Source of the DNA: Candidatus Obscuribacterales bacterium
GTDB taxonomy: Bacteria; Cyanobacteriota; Vampirovibrionia; Obscuribacterales; Obscuribacteraceae
Assembly: GCA_019750335.1 (NCBI GenBank)
Contig: JAIEOQ010000003.1
Span: forward strand, 372,001-436,000
Direction of reading: 5' to 3'
Length of the DNA stretch: 64,000 nucleotides
Under the pieces are notes generated by a model. It was given only the letters and a program-made list of their open reading frames with translations, was not told where the DNA came from and did no database searches. Shown one piece after another: positions 1 through 8,111 of this stretch. The position numbers were made by a program, and so were the translations under genes. Every line of letters starts with the position of its first letter. Positions within the stretch are counted from its first letter, which is position 1.

Positions 1-532
1 AGTAGCCGAAAGCTCCGGCAATCTTATCGCCGTCTTTAAGCAAACGGCTAATAGTACATTCCATATAAACATCGATGCCCGAATGGACGCCTTTGTCTTG
101 CAAGGTGCGGATCAACTCCAAACCTGTACGGTCGCCGACGTGGCAGAGCCGTTTGTAAGTGTGTCCGCCGAAAGCTCTTTGCAAAATTTTGCCGTCGTGG
201 GTGCGGTCGAAAACTGCGCCCCAGCGCTCGAGTTCGTTTACGCATTCCGGCGCTTCTTGGGCATGAAGTTGAGCCATGCGCCAGTTATTTAGATATTTGC
301 CGCCGATCATTGTGTCACGGAAGTGGGTTTGCCAACCGTCACGAGCGTCGACTGTAGCCATGGCAGCGGCAATTCCGCCTTCTGCCATAACGGTATGTGC
401 TTTGCCGAGCAAAGATTTGCAGACTAATCCAACTTTTAGTCCTTGAGCGGAAGCTTCAATGGCTGCTCGTAGTCCGGCGCCGCCGGCTCCGATTACAAGC
501 ACATCGTGTTCTCTGATTTCGTAGTTTGACAT
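1..532 (-). CDS. sdhA: Succinate dehydrogenase/fumarate reductase flavoprotein subunit, N-terminal part (cut by window edge)
   Basis: The first 177 residues of the FAD subunit of respiratory complex II are present; the rest lies beyond base 1. The N-terminus carries the dinucleotide-binding glycine motif VIGAGGAGLRAA (residues 13-24). His46 sits in KAHTVMAEGG, the position of the histidine that holds FAD covalently in this family. The segment HTYKRLCHVGDRTG follows, as expected in SdhA/FrdA. The ATG at 530-532 follows the membrane-anchor gene by 12 bases on the same strand, so the two are an operon. Sequence alone cannot separate succinate oxidation from fumarate reduction, but a linked aerobic gene set (aconitase, acyl-CoA dehydrogenase) favours SDH. 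Confidence 0.93.
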   Translation of the reverse strand, partial: MSNYEIREHDVLVIGAGGAGLRAAIEASAQGLKVGLVCKSLLGKAHTVMAEGGIAAAMATVDARDGWQTHFRDTMIGGKYLNNWRMAQLHAQEAPECVNELERWGAVFDRTHDGKILQRAFGGHTYKRLCHVGDRTGLELIRTLQDKGVHSGIDVYMECTISRLLKDGDKIAGAFGY

Positions 533-544
533 TATCGATAAGCC

Positions 545-1330
545 TTATTTTGCAAGAGAGAAGAATACATAGTCCGGAATTACGTTTGAAGCAACGCAGC
601 GGACATAGAAATCGGTAAAGCCTACGGAGAAAAGGCTAAGCCAAGCCCATAGTTGGTGATTCTCGTTGAGCTTAGTCACCTTCTCCCAGAAAGTCATTGC
701 TGTTTTGCTGCCTTCGGTGCAGGAGAAGCAATCCAAGCCGCCGCCGACTAAATGTCTGAAAGCGTGACAGCCGAATGTATAGCCTGAAAGAAAAATGACA
801 TTAGCAAAGAAAATCAAACTGCCGACTGAAAATTGCAGATGGCTGAAATCGAAGAAGTGACCGGCGGTGAAAAGAGTTTGTAGTGCATCCCACCAGAGAA
901 TGGCCAAAACGATTGTTGCCAGATAAAACATGTAGCGATGAATGTTTTGAATGATAAAAGGAAATTTGCTTTCACCGCAATATTTGTAACCGCCGATACC
1001 GGTAACGCCGCAAGCTGGCGGAGTAAGAAAGAAAGACCGATAATAAGCTTTGCGATAGTAATAACATGTAGCGCGGAATCCGGCTGGAATCCAAAGAATG
1101 AGAATAGCCGGAGAGTAGTGCCACCAGTCGAATTCAAGCTTTGGTGAGTAAAAAGGAGAAAGCAAGTTGCTTACTTCGAAATACTGATTCTCAAAAGCAC
1201 GAACAGTAGCGTAGATAATGAAAAGAGTGAACCCAAGCGCAATTGACGCTGGTCCAAGCCACCAATTATCTTCTCTTCTGGTGCTGAGAAACTGTTTGTT
1301 AGGAATGTCCGCTGGTTTTGTACTAGTCAT
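545..1330 (-). CDS. Succinate dehydrogenase membrane anchor, actinobacterial Sdh1-like type
   Basis: A protein of 261 residues with five hydrophobic segments, directly upstream of sdhA. It has the hallmarks I associate with the single long anchor subunit of actinobacterial-type SDH: GFRATCYYYRKAYYRSFFL, then a proline-rich turn, then FPFIIQNIHRYMFYLA. Conserved histidines in IHRYMF, in FDFSHLQ and in CHAFRHL are candidate haem b ligands. Its role would be to anchor the flavoprotein and iron-sulphur subunits and pass electrons to quinone. I chose the ATG at 1328-1330, where homology-like sequence starts. An in-frame start at 1414 would add 28 residues that look non-conserved. No iron-sulphur subunit is seen upstream, so it probably lies after sdhA, outside the window. 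Confidence 0.8.
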   Translation of the reverse strand: MTSTKPADIPNKQFLSTRREDNWWLGPASIALGFTLFIIYATVRAFENQYFEVSNLLSPFYSPKLEFDWWHYSPAILILWIPAGFRATCYYYRKAYYRSFFLTPPACGVTGIGGYKYCGESKFPFIIQNIHRYMFYLATIVLAILWWDALQTLFTAGHFFDFSHLQFSVGSLIFFANVIFLSGYTFGCHAFRHLVGGGLDCFSCTEGSKTAMTFWEKVTKLNENHQLWAWLSLFSVGFTDFYVRCVASNVIPDYVFFSLAK

Positions 1331-1567
1331 ATTTTGAGACCCATTTAATTCTTCGGCTATATTTTGAACGCGACAGAATATGTCAAGACGATAGCGTTCG
1401 TCAGCTTTTCGCATCCTTAATTATAGCGAGTTCGAGACCTGAAAACGGCTATTTCTGCTTGGTTTATAGACTGTTCATCAAGAGTTGTCGGGAGACGAAC
1501 CAGGCGAGCGCTGGCAAACAGTGGCGGCATTGCTAGTCGTTAGTGCTGTTGGTCGCACTTTAGCAAA

Positions 1568-1636
1568 GTGTTGCTCGCCAGGCGGTGTTGGTGTTGCTCG
1601 CCAAGCGGTGTTGCTGGTGTTCGCTAGGCGGTTTCG
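1568..1636. repeat. Short imperfect tandem repeat
   Basis: Two nearly identical units of about 23-26 bases (core GTTGCTCGCCA.GCGGTGTTG) are followed by a third, decayed unit. The repeat runs into the 3' end of the TMEM14-family gene. The remaining spacer up to the anchor gene (1331-1567) shows no gene; it should hold the sdh promoter. Confidence 0.6.
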
Positions 1637-1950
1637 TTTATTGAACCGAGAGCCAAAATAATTTCTTCAACTATAGATAAAGCTAGAAGCATGCCTGAAG
1701 GCATAAATTTTTTGGTTTTAAATAAACGTATGCCGAAAACTACGATCAATAACCCGGTTACTACCATTCCGCACAAAAAACCGCTTTCCGGATTTCTTCG
1801 ACTAATCGAATGGCAAGTAATCAACAGTGCACCACTTATCAACCCTGAAAGTAAGGACGCTTTGCTCTTTGCTTTCAAAAAGCCAAAAACGCCTCCTAGC
1901 AAAACTAAGATGCCAAAAACCAAAAGTGAAATAGTGGCTGCCTGATCCAT
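1624..1950 (-). CDS. TMEM14/UPF0136-family small membrane protein
   Basis: A protein of 108 residues that is almost entirely membrane-embedded, with three to four helices. It matches the TMEM14 (UPF0136) pattern: a glycine-rich first helix (GILVLLGGVFGFLKAKSKASLLSG), a second with a SGALL turn, and a conserved basic loop before the last helices. Eukaryotic TMEM14C acts in porphyrin transport; the bacterial members, common in cyanobacteria, have no settled function. The gene stands alone between the sdh operon and a divergent acetyltransferase gene. The ATG at 1948-1950 has a weak AGG-type binding site. The 3' end lies inside a short tandem repeat, so the last residues may vary between strains. 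Confidence 0.72.
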   Translation of the reverse strand: MDQAATISLLVFGILVLLGGVFGFLKAKSKASLLSGLISGALLITCHSISRRNPESGFLCGMVVTGLLIVVFGIRLFKTKKFMPSGMLLALSIVEEIILALGSINETA

Positions 1951-2061
1951 ATCTAAACCTTATAAAGTGCCTAGTCAGTCTAGCAGGGTCAGACAAAATA
2001 AAAGGACGAAGAAAATGCTAAACCATTTATCATAGACTAATGTCTGAATGAGGAGTTTTTC

Positions 2062-2601
2062 TTGACTAATACTGATAGTCCCGCTGGCAACAAAGCTTGT
2101 GAAACTTTGAATTTGCGTCCGGCAACAGAATCGGATTTAGCAGGCATAAACGAGATTTATAACTTTTACGTTGATAATTCGCTTGCTATCTTCGATTGGG
2201 AAAAGCATTCTATTGAAAAAAGAACTCAGTGGTTCAAAGAACACCAAGAGAATAATTTGCCGGTTCTAGTAGCGACAGATGGCGAGCAAATACTGGGCTG
2301 GGCAAGCGCAAGCAAATATTCCCAAAGATGTGGTTATTACAAAACAGTCGAACTTTCGATTTATATTTTGTCCGAATATAAACGAAAAGGATTGGGACGA
2401 CAGCTTTTATCCGCTCTGATTTCGGCATGCAAAACAGACGAATATCATGCTATGTTAGCCATAGTTGCCAGTGATAATGAAGGCAGCATAAAATTGCTCA
2501 AGGAGTTTGATTTCGCAGTAGCCGGAGCACTTAAAGAAGTAGGCTACAAGTTTGATCGTTGGCTGGACGTAGTAATTATGCAAAGGATAATCAAGCCATG
2601 A
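2062..2601 (+). CDS. GNAT-family N-acetyltransferase (Pat/YwnH-like)
   Basis: A 179-residue acetyltransferase of the Gcn5-related fold that transfers acetyl from acetyl-CoA to an amine. It opens with LRPATESDLAGINEIYN and has the acetyl-CoA loop as YKRKGLGRQLL (about residues 112-122), then the conserved NEGSIKLLKEFDF segment. Overall layout resembles phosphinothricin/methionine-sulfone acetyltransferases, but the substrate cannot be read from the sequence. The start is TTG at 2062, six bases after a clean AGGAG (2051-2055). Its stop overlaps the next gene by four bases (ATGA), so the two are translationally coupled. Confidence 0.85.
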   Translation: MTNTDSPAGNKACETLNLRPATESDLAGINEIYNFYVDNSLAIFDWEKHSIEKRTQWFKEHQENNLPVLVATDGEQILGWASASKYSQRCGYYKTVELSIYILSEYKRKGLGRQLLSALISACKTDEYHAMLAIVASDNEGSIKLLKEFDFAVAGALKEVGYKFDRWLDVVIMQRIIKP

Positions 2602-3461
2602 GTTTGTTGAAAGCTATACCGAAAATGGCTTTAGGCTCGGCGTCAGTGCTGGCGGCTGTCTATGTTGGTTTCTCTCCGCGTATTGCGCAAAATTTCTATA
2701 ATTCAATGATTTTCCGTCCTTATCCCTATCCTGAAGGTGACTATAAATCAGGACATATCGGCGGGCAACGCTACGAAGATGTTTGGTTTGATTCAGCAGA
2801 CGGCACACGTTTGCATGGCTGGTATTTTCGCCAAGAAGGAAGCGCCAAAACAATCTTGCTTAGCCATGGCAATACCGGTAATTTGTCCGGTCGACCGGTT
2901 CTTCTTGAGCAGCTGCTTAACACCGGTTATTCGCTTTTAGTCTATGACTATCGTGGTTATGGAAAAAGTGAAGGTAAGCCGACTGTGCGCGGTGTAATTG
3001 AAGATGGCTGTGCTGCATTTGATTATTTAGTTAAACGAAAAGGGATAAATCCCGAGTCAATCATTCTTTATGGCGAATCACTTGGTGCTGCTGTAACTTG
3101 TCAGATTGTGAAACAACGTAATCCGGCTGGTTTTATTTTGCAATCAGGATTTGCCTCGTTGCCGAAAATTGGTCGACAACACGTTCCTTTGATGAGTTTG
3201 TATCCGGGATTTTTGTTTCCGCAACCGCTGATGGATAGTATGGCTGTTTTGCAATCGGCTCATCCGCCGGTGTTGATTCTTCATGGTATGAAAGATGTGG
3301 TTGTTCCTTTTAGTCATGGTGAAGCGTTGTCTTTAGCTGCTGTAGGCAAAAAGACTTTTATTCCTTTTCCGGAAGCCGAACATAGCAATATTCCTGTAAT
3401 TGCCTCAACACAGTTTGTTGCTGCGATCAAAGATTTTGTTGGTGAGTTAGGCGCTATCTAG
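2598..3461 (+). CDS. Alpha/beta hydrolase, ABHD13/Bem46-like, membrane-anchored
   Basis: A serine hydrolase of 287 residues. An N-terminal hydrophobic segment (residues 9-24) probably anchors it to the membrane. The nucleophile elbow is GESLG (about 155-159), the acidic residue lies in HGMKDVVVPFSHG, and the catalytic histidine in EAEHSN; the oxyanion motif HGNTGN is also present. This set matches the BEM46/ABHD13 branch, whose substrates are mostly unknown. The ATG at 2598 overlaps the GNAT stop. Its own TAG (3459-3461) is shared through a CTAG with the stop of the convergent gene. Confidence 0.83.
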   Translation: MSLLKAIPKMALGSASVLAAVYVGFSPRIAQNFYNSMIFRPYPYPEGDYKSGHIGGQRYEDVWFDSADGTRLHGWYFRQEGSAKTILLSHGNTGNLSGRPVLLEQLLNTGYSLLVYDYRGYGKSEGKPTVRGVIEDGCAAFDYLVKRKGINPESIILYGESLGAAVTCQIVKQRNPAGFILQSGFASLPKIGRQHVPLMSLYPGFLFPQPLMDSMAVLQSAHPPVLILHGMKDVVVPFSHGEALSLAAVGKKTFIPFPEAEHSNIPVIASTQFVAAIKDFVGELGAI

Positions 3462-4138
3462 TTATTAGAAAAATTGTCTCGCCAAAAATGATGAATGTTC
3501 ATCAAATAGAATTGATATTCTTGTCGGCGTGACTTTTTAATTGGTTTAGGTTCTTGTCTGAAGAACTGGAAACTTTTTTGCAACCAGTAAGGCATTAAAC
3601 TTTCTGCTTTGCGCAGTTCTTGTCTTTGGTTCCGATTGAGTTTGTTAGTTGCTTGGCTTATTGCTTCAGGATTGCAAGCTGCTTTGCCATAATGCCAAAG
3701 CGCTCTCAAGACCGCATTCACCGGATCGTCTTTCAATCCCATTTTGCGTGGGCTCGTTCCGATCAGTCTAATTTTGATTTTGCCGAAACGAAAAGAGCTG
3801 GTTCGTCCGTTTGTAGCATAGGCTGTTTCTTGTGTTTTATTCTGGCTCTGCTTAGCTGTAAGTCCGAGCTCCCGTGCAGCTTGTAGACCGCTTGTGACGA
3901 TACGCCGTCCGAAAGCTTCTGCTTTAGCTTTAGCAACTGCAAATACGGTTGGCATTACTGCGCCTTGTTTGATAAACAAACCGCGGGCAACTCGAATAAT
4001 AATACCGGCGTCGACCAGGCGCCATAAAGCTTGATCAACTGCTGGTCGCGAACCGTAAGATAAGAACTCTCGGGTCGAGAATAACTGATCGTTTTCTAGT
4101 TTAGCAATATGATTCTTAATCCGTGCTGCCGTCCACAT
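3458..4138 (-). CDS. AbiEi-like DUF6088 winged-helix protein, solitary
   Basis: A 226-residue protein whose first 60 residues form a winged helix-turn-helix (ARIKNHIAKLEN..FSTREFLSYGSRPAVDQALWRLVDAGIIIRVARGLFI), as in AbiEi-type antitoxins of type IV toxin-antitoxin systems and DUF6088. The basic C-terminal half fits DNA binding. The start at 4136-4138 is set by a perfect AGGAGG six bases away; a longer reading to 4195 would ignore it. No AbiEii nucleotidyltransferase toxin lies on either side. Two long palindromes sit upstream, one touching the Shine-Dalgarno sequence. AbiEi proteins are known to bind paired inverted repeats in their own promoter, so autoregulation is a fair inference. Confidence 0.72.
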   Translation of the reverse strand: MWTAARIKNHIAKLENDQLFSTREFLSYGSRPAVDQALWRLVDAGIIIRVARGLFIKQGAVMPTVFAVAKAKAEAFGRRIVTSGLQAARELGLTAKQSQNKTQETAYATNGRTSSFRFGKIKIRLIGTSPRKMGLKDDPVNAVLRALWHYGKAACNPEAISQATNKLNRNQRQELRKAESLMPYWLQKSFQFFRQEPKPIKKSRRQEYQFYLMNIHHFWRDNFSNN

Positions 4139-4150
4139 TTTCGACCTCCT

Positions 4151-4184
4151 ATCTGTAAGAAATTCCGCGGTTTTTCTTATAGAT
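4151..4184. promoter_or_regulatory. Palindrome 1, immediately upstream of the DUF6088 ribosome binding site
   Basis: A 34-base imperfect palindrome centred on CCGCGG with arms of the form ATCTGTAAGAAA and TTTCTTATAGAT; three arm positions do not pair. It ends at the base before the AGGAGG of the DUF6088 gene. It belongs to the same family as the palindromes at 4255, 26305 and 26436. It is either an operator for the adjacent regulator or part of a repeat element. Confidence 0.75.
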
Positions 4185-4254
4185 AAAACGTTCAAACGGT
4201 GGAAAAAGTTCAGCTTAATAAAAGCTGCCCGGCAAGCAAATTTTTAAAACCAAG

Positions 4255-4286
4255 CCTGTAAGAAAAACCTTGGTTTTTCTTACAGG
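4255..4286. promoter_or_regulatory. Palindrome 2, upstream of DUF6088
   Basis: A 32-base palindrome with 15-base perfect arms (CCTGTAAGAAAAACC and its complement) around a central TT. It lies 70 bases from palindrome 1, so the DUF6088 promoter should fall between or over the pair. The sequence just beyond it (GGTAGCAATTA, then a G-rich tract) is matched beside the palindrome at 26436. The rest of 4139-4337 holds no gene. Confidence 0.8.
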
Positions 4287-4337
4287 TAGCAATTACTTTT
4301 TTGTGGGGTGGGACCCCGGAACCTTTTATTCTTCAGG

Positions 4338-6620
4338 CTATTTGGATAAAACGCCTTCTCGACGCATACGGATCAAGTTTAGGGCTGAGCCGGCTTTAAG
4401 CCATTCGATCTGCTCGTGAGTCAATGAATGCTTAAGCTGGATTGATTCTTTGCTGCCGTCAATGTGTTCGATATCGGCATCCAGAAGTTGACCGGGAGTC
4501 AGTTTATTTAAACCATGGATACTGATTTTGTCTTTCTCTTGAATCTTGTCATAGTCGGCAGGATTAGCAAAAGTCAAAGGTAGTATGCCTTGTTTTTTCA
4601 AGTTGGTTTCGTGAATACGCGCAAAACTGCGCACGATCACGGCTTTGCAGCCAAGATAGCGCGGTGACATGGCCGCATGTTCTCTACTTGAACCTTCACC
4701 ATAATTTTGATCGCCGACAACTACCCAAGAAATTCCGTTTTTCTTGTAATCACGAGCAACAGCCGGATAAGCTTGATATTGCCCGTCCAATAAATTCAAA
4801 CCTTCTCCTGCTTTGTTTGTAAAAGCATTAATCGCTCCAGTGAACATATTGTCGCTAATTCTGTCTATATGACCGCGATAGCGCAACCAAAATCCGGCCG
4901 GTGAGATATGGTCGGTCGTACATTTACCCAAAGCTTTCACAAGTACAGGTAAAGATTGATAATCTTTGCCATCCCAAGCTTTAAATGGTTCAAGCAAAGC
5001 CAATCTTTCACTTTTGGGATCGACTGCAACTTGAATTTTTTCCGGTTCGGCGCTGGGCGTTATATAGCCATCTTGATTGGTGATGAATCCTTTGGCCGGA
5101 ATTTCCGGAGCCGGACCGGGCGGCTGCAGCTTGAACTCTTTTCCTTCCGGCGTTTTCAGGCTGTCTTTAAGCGGGTTAAAAGACAAGCTGCCGCCCAGAG
5201 CAAAAGCAATTACAATTTCAGGACTTGTTATGAAGGAAAGAGTTTCCGGATTACCGTCATTTCTACGGCTGAAATTACGATTGAAAGAAGAAACGATTGA
5301 ATTACGTTCACCCGGTTTGATATCATCGCGCTTCCATTGTCCGATGCACGGGCCGCAAGCATTGGCTAATACCGTGCCGCCGATCTTCTCCAGAATTTCC
5401 ATCTGTCCGTCGCGCTTAATGGTTTCATAAATTTGATCCGAGCCTGGTGTGACCAAAAGCCCGGAGCTAACTTTAATACCTTGAGCAGCCGCTTGTTTAG
5501 CAACATCGGCTGCACGACACATATCTTCGTAGGAAGAATTAGTGCAGCTGCCGATTAGTCCATAACGCAAATTATCGGGATAGTCATTCTCTCTTACGGC
5601 CAATGCCATGTCTGAAATCGGTCGGGCTAAGTCTGGGGTATGGGGGCCGACTATGTGCGGTTCCAAAGTATCCAGATCTATATGAATGACTTGATCAAAA
5701 TATTTCTCTGGGTTTTTATGAACATCATCATCGGCAACTAAATAATCAGTAAATCCTTTTGCCAGCTGAGCAAAATCAGCTCTGTCTGTGGCTTGCAAAT
5801 ATGTTGCCATGCGTGCATCAAAGGGGAAAACCGAGGTGGTAGCACCAAGCTCAGCGCCCATATTTGTAATTGTAGCTTTGCCGGTGCAGCTTATTGATTC
5901 GGTTCCTGAACCGAAATATTCAATAATGCAGCCTGTACCGCCAGCTACGGTCAATATACCGGCCAGCTTGAGGATAACGTCTTTTGGTGCGGTCCAACCT
6001 TTAAGGCTGCCTGTAAGTTTGACGCCAATTAGTTTGGGCCATTTCAAACCCCAAGGCTCTCCGGCCATAACATCTACAGCATCGGCCCCACCAACGCCGA
6101 TTGCTAGCATACCTAAGCCGCCGGCATTAGGTGTGTGGGAATCTGTGCCGATCATCAATGTGCCCGGGCAAGCATAATTTTCTAAAACAACTTGGTGAAT
6201 AATACCGGCGCCTGGTTTCCAAAAACCGATTCCATGCTTGGCGCTTGCCGAACGCAAAAAATCATAAACTTCTTTATTCTCTTCAAGAGCGACTTGCATA
6301 TCGATATCAGCGCCTTTTCTGGCTTGAATCAAATGGTCGCAATGTACTGTGCTAGGTACAGCAACAGTCTTAAAGCCGCCTTGGATAAATTGCAATAAGG
6401 CCATTTGTGCTGTTGCGTCTTGCATTGCCACACGATCCGGCTTCAGCATGACTACACTTTCGCCGCGAACTGGTAACTGACCATCCCAGTTGTCGAGATG
6501 AACCAGAAGGATTTTTTCAGCTAGAGTCAAAGAGCGCCCGTATATTTTTCGTGCTTTCTCTAATTTGCTTCCTGTAGACTCATAGAGCTTCTTGATATCC
6601 TCGAGTTTTAACTGGCTCAT
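4338..6620 (-). CDS. acn: Aconitate hydratase, mitochondrial (ACO2) type
   Basis: Interconverts citrate and isocitrate in the TCA cycle with a [4Fe-4S] cluster. It has 760 residues, in line with mitochondrial-type aconitases rather than the roughly 890-residue AcnA or the AcnB type. Cluster cysteines are visible in [10 protein letters not shown] and in ACGPCIGQW. The substrate loop [14 protein letters not shown] and the C-terminal swivel-domain motif [15 protein letters not shown] are intact. The ATG at 6618-6620 is preferred because the reading further upstream to 6671 lacks family-like sequence. It is monocistronic, with no close partner on its strand. Confidence 0.95.
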   Translation of the reverse strand: MSQLKLEDIKKLYESTGSKLEKARKIYGRSLTLAEKILLVHLDNWDGQLPVRGESVVMLKPDRVAMQDATAQMALLQFIQGGFKTVAVPSTVHCDHLIQARKGADIDMQVALEENKEVYDFLRSASAKHGIGFWKPGAGIIHQVVLENYACPGTLMIGTDSHTPNAGGLGMLAIGVGGADAVDVMAGEPWGLKWPKLIGVKLTGSLKGWTAPKDVILKLAGILTVAGGTGCIIEYFGSGTESISCTGKATITNMGAELGATTSVFPFDARMATYLQATDRADFAQLAKGFTDYLVADDDVHKNPEKYFDQVIHIDLDTLEPHIVGPHTPDLARPISDMALAVRENDYPDNLRYGLIGSCTNSSYEDMCRAADVAKQAAAQGIKVSSGLLVTPGSDQIYETIKRDGQMEILEKIGGTVLANACGPCIGQWKRDDIKPGERNSIVSSFNRNFSRRNDGNPETLSFITSPEIVIAFALGGSLSFNPLKDSLKTPEGKEFKLQPPGPAPEIPAKGFITNQDGYITPSAEPEKIQVAVDPKSERLALLEPFKAWDGKDYQSLPVLVKALGKCTTDHISPAGFWLRYRGHIDRISDNMFTGAINAFTNKAGEGLNLLDGQYQAYPAVARDYKKNGISWVVVGDQNYGEGSSREHAAMSPRYLGCKAVIVRSFARIHETNLKKQGILPLTFANPADYDKIQEKDKISIHGLNKLTPGQLLDADIEHIDGSKESIQLKHSLTHEQIEWLKAGSALNLIRMRREGVLSK

Positions 6621-6718
6621 ATATTTCTCTCGAAAGTAAAGGGATAAAGGCATGTTCATGATCCACGCCATTTAATATTGTACCCCTAATCTTAGGCAAA
6701 CGGCAGCAATATTGGGTT

Positions 6719-8062
6719 TTAAGGATTTTTGAAGTTTTGTCTTTTGCTTGCGTTTTTCTTGACAGCGATTTTGCGTAAAAGTATTTGGCGAGCGATTTCA
6801 AATTGATGATCGCCTTTATCACTTTGTTTAATTTCAATATCAGGTTTGACCCCAACGCCCTCCAAGCGCTTTCCGTCGATGGTGCCGTCTTTTATTGCCA
6901 GATAAAGAGCGCATTTATCATCTAGCTTAAAGAATCGACCGGCTACAACATAGCCAGCTGTTTTCTCGCCGACTAGAGTCCCTCGTTTACTTTTTTTCAA
7001 GCTGTAGGCTAAAAGCTCTTTGCCGGAACGCGAACCACTGTTAGCCAAGACCACAAGCGGCTTTGTATAAACATGATATGAATTGTCGCTGACACCTTTT
7101 TGGTCGACTGTTTTAAATACTGGATAAGCTTGTGGCGGTCGAAAAAAATAATCCAGATCTGACAGTGAGTTTGCGCCATAACCATCACGCAAATCCAAAA
7201 TAAGCCCCGCCGTATTATGAAGCTGGCCTTCAAGAGCTTCCTCTAGAGCTTCATGAGCTTTCTCGCCACCGGACCATAAATGTATATAACCGATGTTGCC
7301 GAAACAACTCGGATAGATTTTTATGCTGTTAGTAATTGCTTCGGCATACTTTGAATAAAGGTCAGCTTTTAGCGGTTGTAATTTGAGGGTAAGAGTTTGC
7401 GGACCACGCTGTACGCGCACGTTCAGCGTTTTACCGGCGGTACCGATAAAACTGCTTTGACCGAGATAAGCTTGCTCCGCCACGGTTTCAATTGAATCAC
7501 CGCGCTGAAAACCGGCAATGGCTGCTGGGCTGCCATCAAGAATGTAGCGTACTGTTTTGCTTTTGTAGCCGGCGCCAGCAACACCCAGTCCGGTAAAATC
7601 CATGGGTGCTGCTTTCTTGGTTTGATCTGTCTCATATGTCGAAAACAGGCTGTCCAAAAAATAAAAGAGTTCGTCATTGATAGTGATAAATTGAGTGTGA
7701 CTCGTATGCAGTTCAGCTAAAGCAGCATTGATTGCTTCACCTAGCTCGATATAATCTTTTGCTTGCGAAATTCGTTCTTTATATCTGCGATAAATTTCTG
7801 GCCATATTTTAGTTGCGACTTGTCCGTTGAAAAAATGGTTTTCGACAAGATTATTGATCTTTTGCGAAATCGCATCGCTATATTCAGATCTGATATTTAA
7901 AATGTCCGGTTTGATTTGCAGAGATTTTTTGCCTGAATCGCTCTCCGTATTTTCAGCGTCTGCAGGAAGTCTCAGTGCCTGAGCTGAAAAGTTGAAAGAA
8001 ACAAAGCTGTAAGCAATGAGCAGCATGACTGTTTTTCTACCCAGTAATCTCATAAATTTCAT
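6719..8062 (-). CDS. S41-family C-terminal processing peptidase, secreted
   Basis: A 447-residue serine protease of the CtpA/tail-specific family. It has a signal sequence (hydrophobic core about residues 12-28), an alpha-helical segment, a PDZ domain (around GLGVAGAGYKSKTVRYILDG, residues 155-220), then the S41 catalytic core. The catalytic pair is visible: Ser in NSGSRSGKELLA and Lys in GEKTAG. These enzymes trim envelope proteins. It is divergent from an AmpG-like transporter with 49 bases between them, a pairing that suggests, without proving, a shared role in wall turnover. Two in-frame ATGs (8062 and 8053) are possible; AGGAC lies just before the first. Confidence 0.88.
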   Translation of the reverse strand: MKFMRLLGRKTVMLLIAYSFVSFNFSAQALRLPADAENTESDSGKKSLQIKPDILNIRSEYSDAISQKINNLVENHFFNGQVATKIWPEIYRRYKERISQAKDYIELGEAINAALAELHTSHTQFITINDELFYFLDSLFSTYETDQTKKAAPMDFTGLGVAGAGYKSKTVRYILDGSPAAIAGFQRGDSIETVAEQAYLGQSSFIGTAGKTLNVRVQRGPQTLTLKLQPLKADLYSKYAEAITNSIKIYPSCFGNIGYIHLWSGGEKAHEALEEALEGQLHNTAGLILDLRDGYGANSLSDLDYFFRPPQAYPVFKTVDQKGVSDNSYHVYTKPLVVLANSGSRSGKELLAYSLKKSKRGTLVGEKTAGYVVAGRFFKLDDKCALYLAIKDGTIDGKRLEGVGVKPDIEIKQSDKGDHQFEIARQILLRKIAVKKNASKRQNFKNP

Positions 8063-8111
8063 TGTCCTATTTTGCTAAGCTTATTTAGCAATCATATGGT
8101 CTTTTCAACGC

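Noticed and set aside
1568..1636. CRISPR array
   Set aside because: Units are adjacent without spacers and decay quickly; no cas genes are present in the window.
2062..2601. Herbicide or antibiotic resistance acetyltransferase
   Set aside because: The fold resembles phosphinothricin acetyltransferase, but substrate cannot be told from sequence and context is not a resistance cassette.
3458..4138. Complete AbiE toxin-antitoxin system
   Set aside because: No nucleotidyltransferase toxin gene lies on either side.
4956..6398. Several long open frames on the plus strand opposite aconitase
   Set aside because: They mirror the codon pattern of a certain gene, have no binding sites and no family-like sequence.
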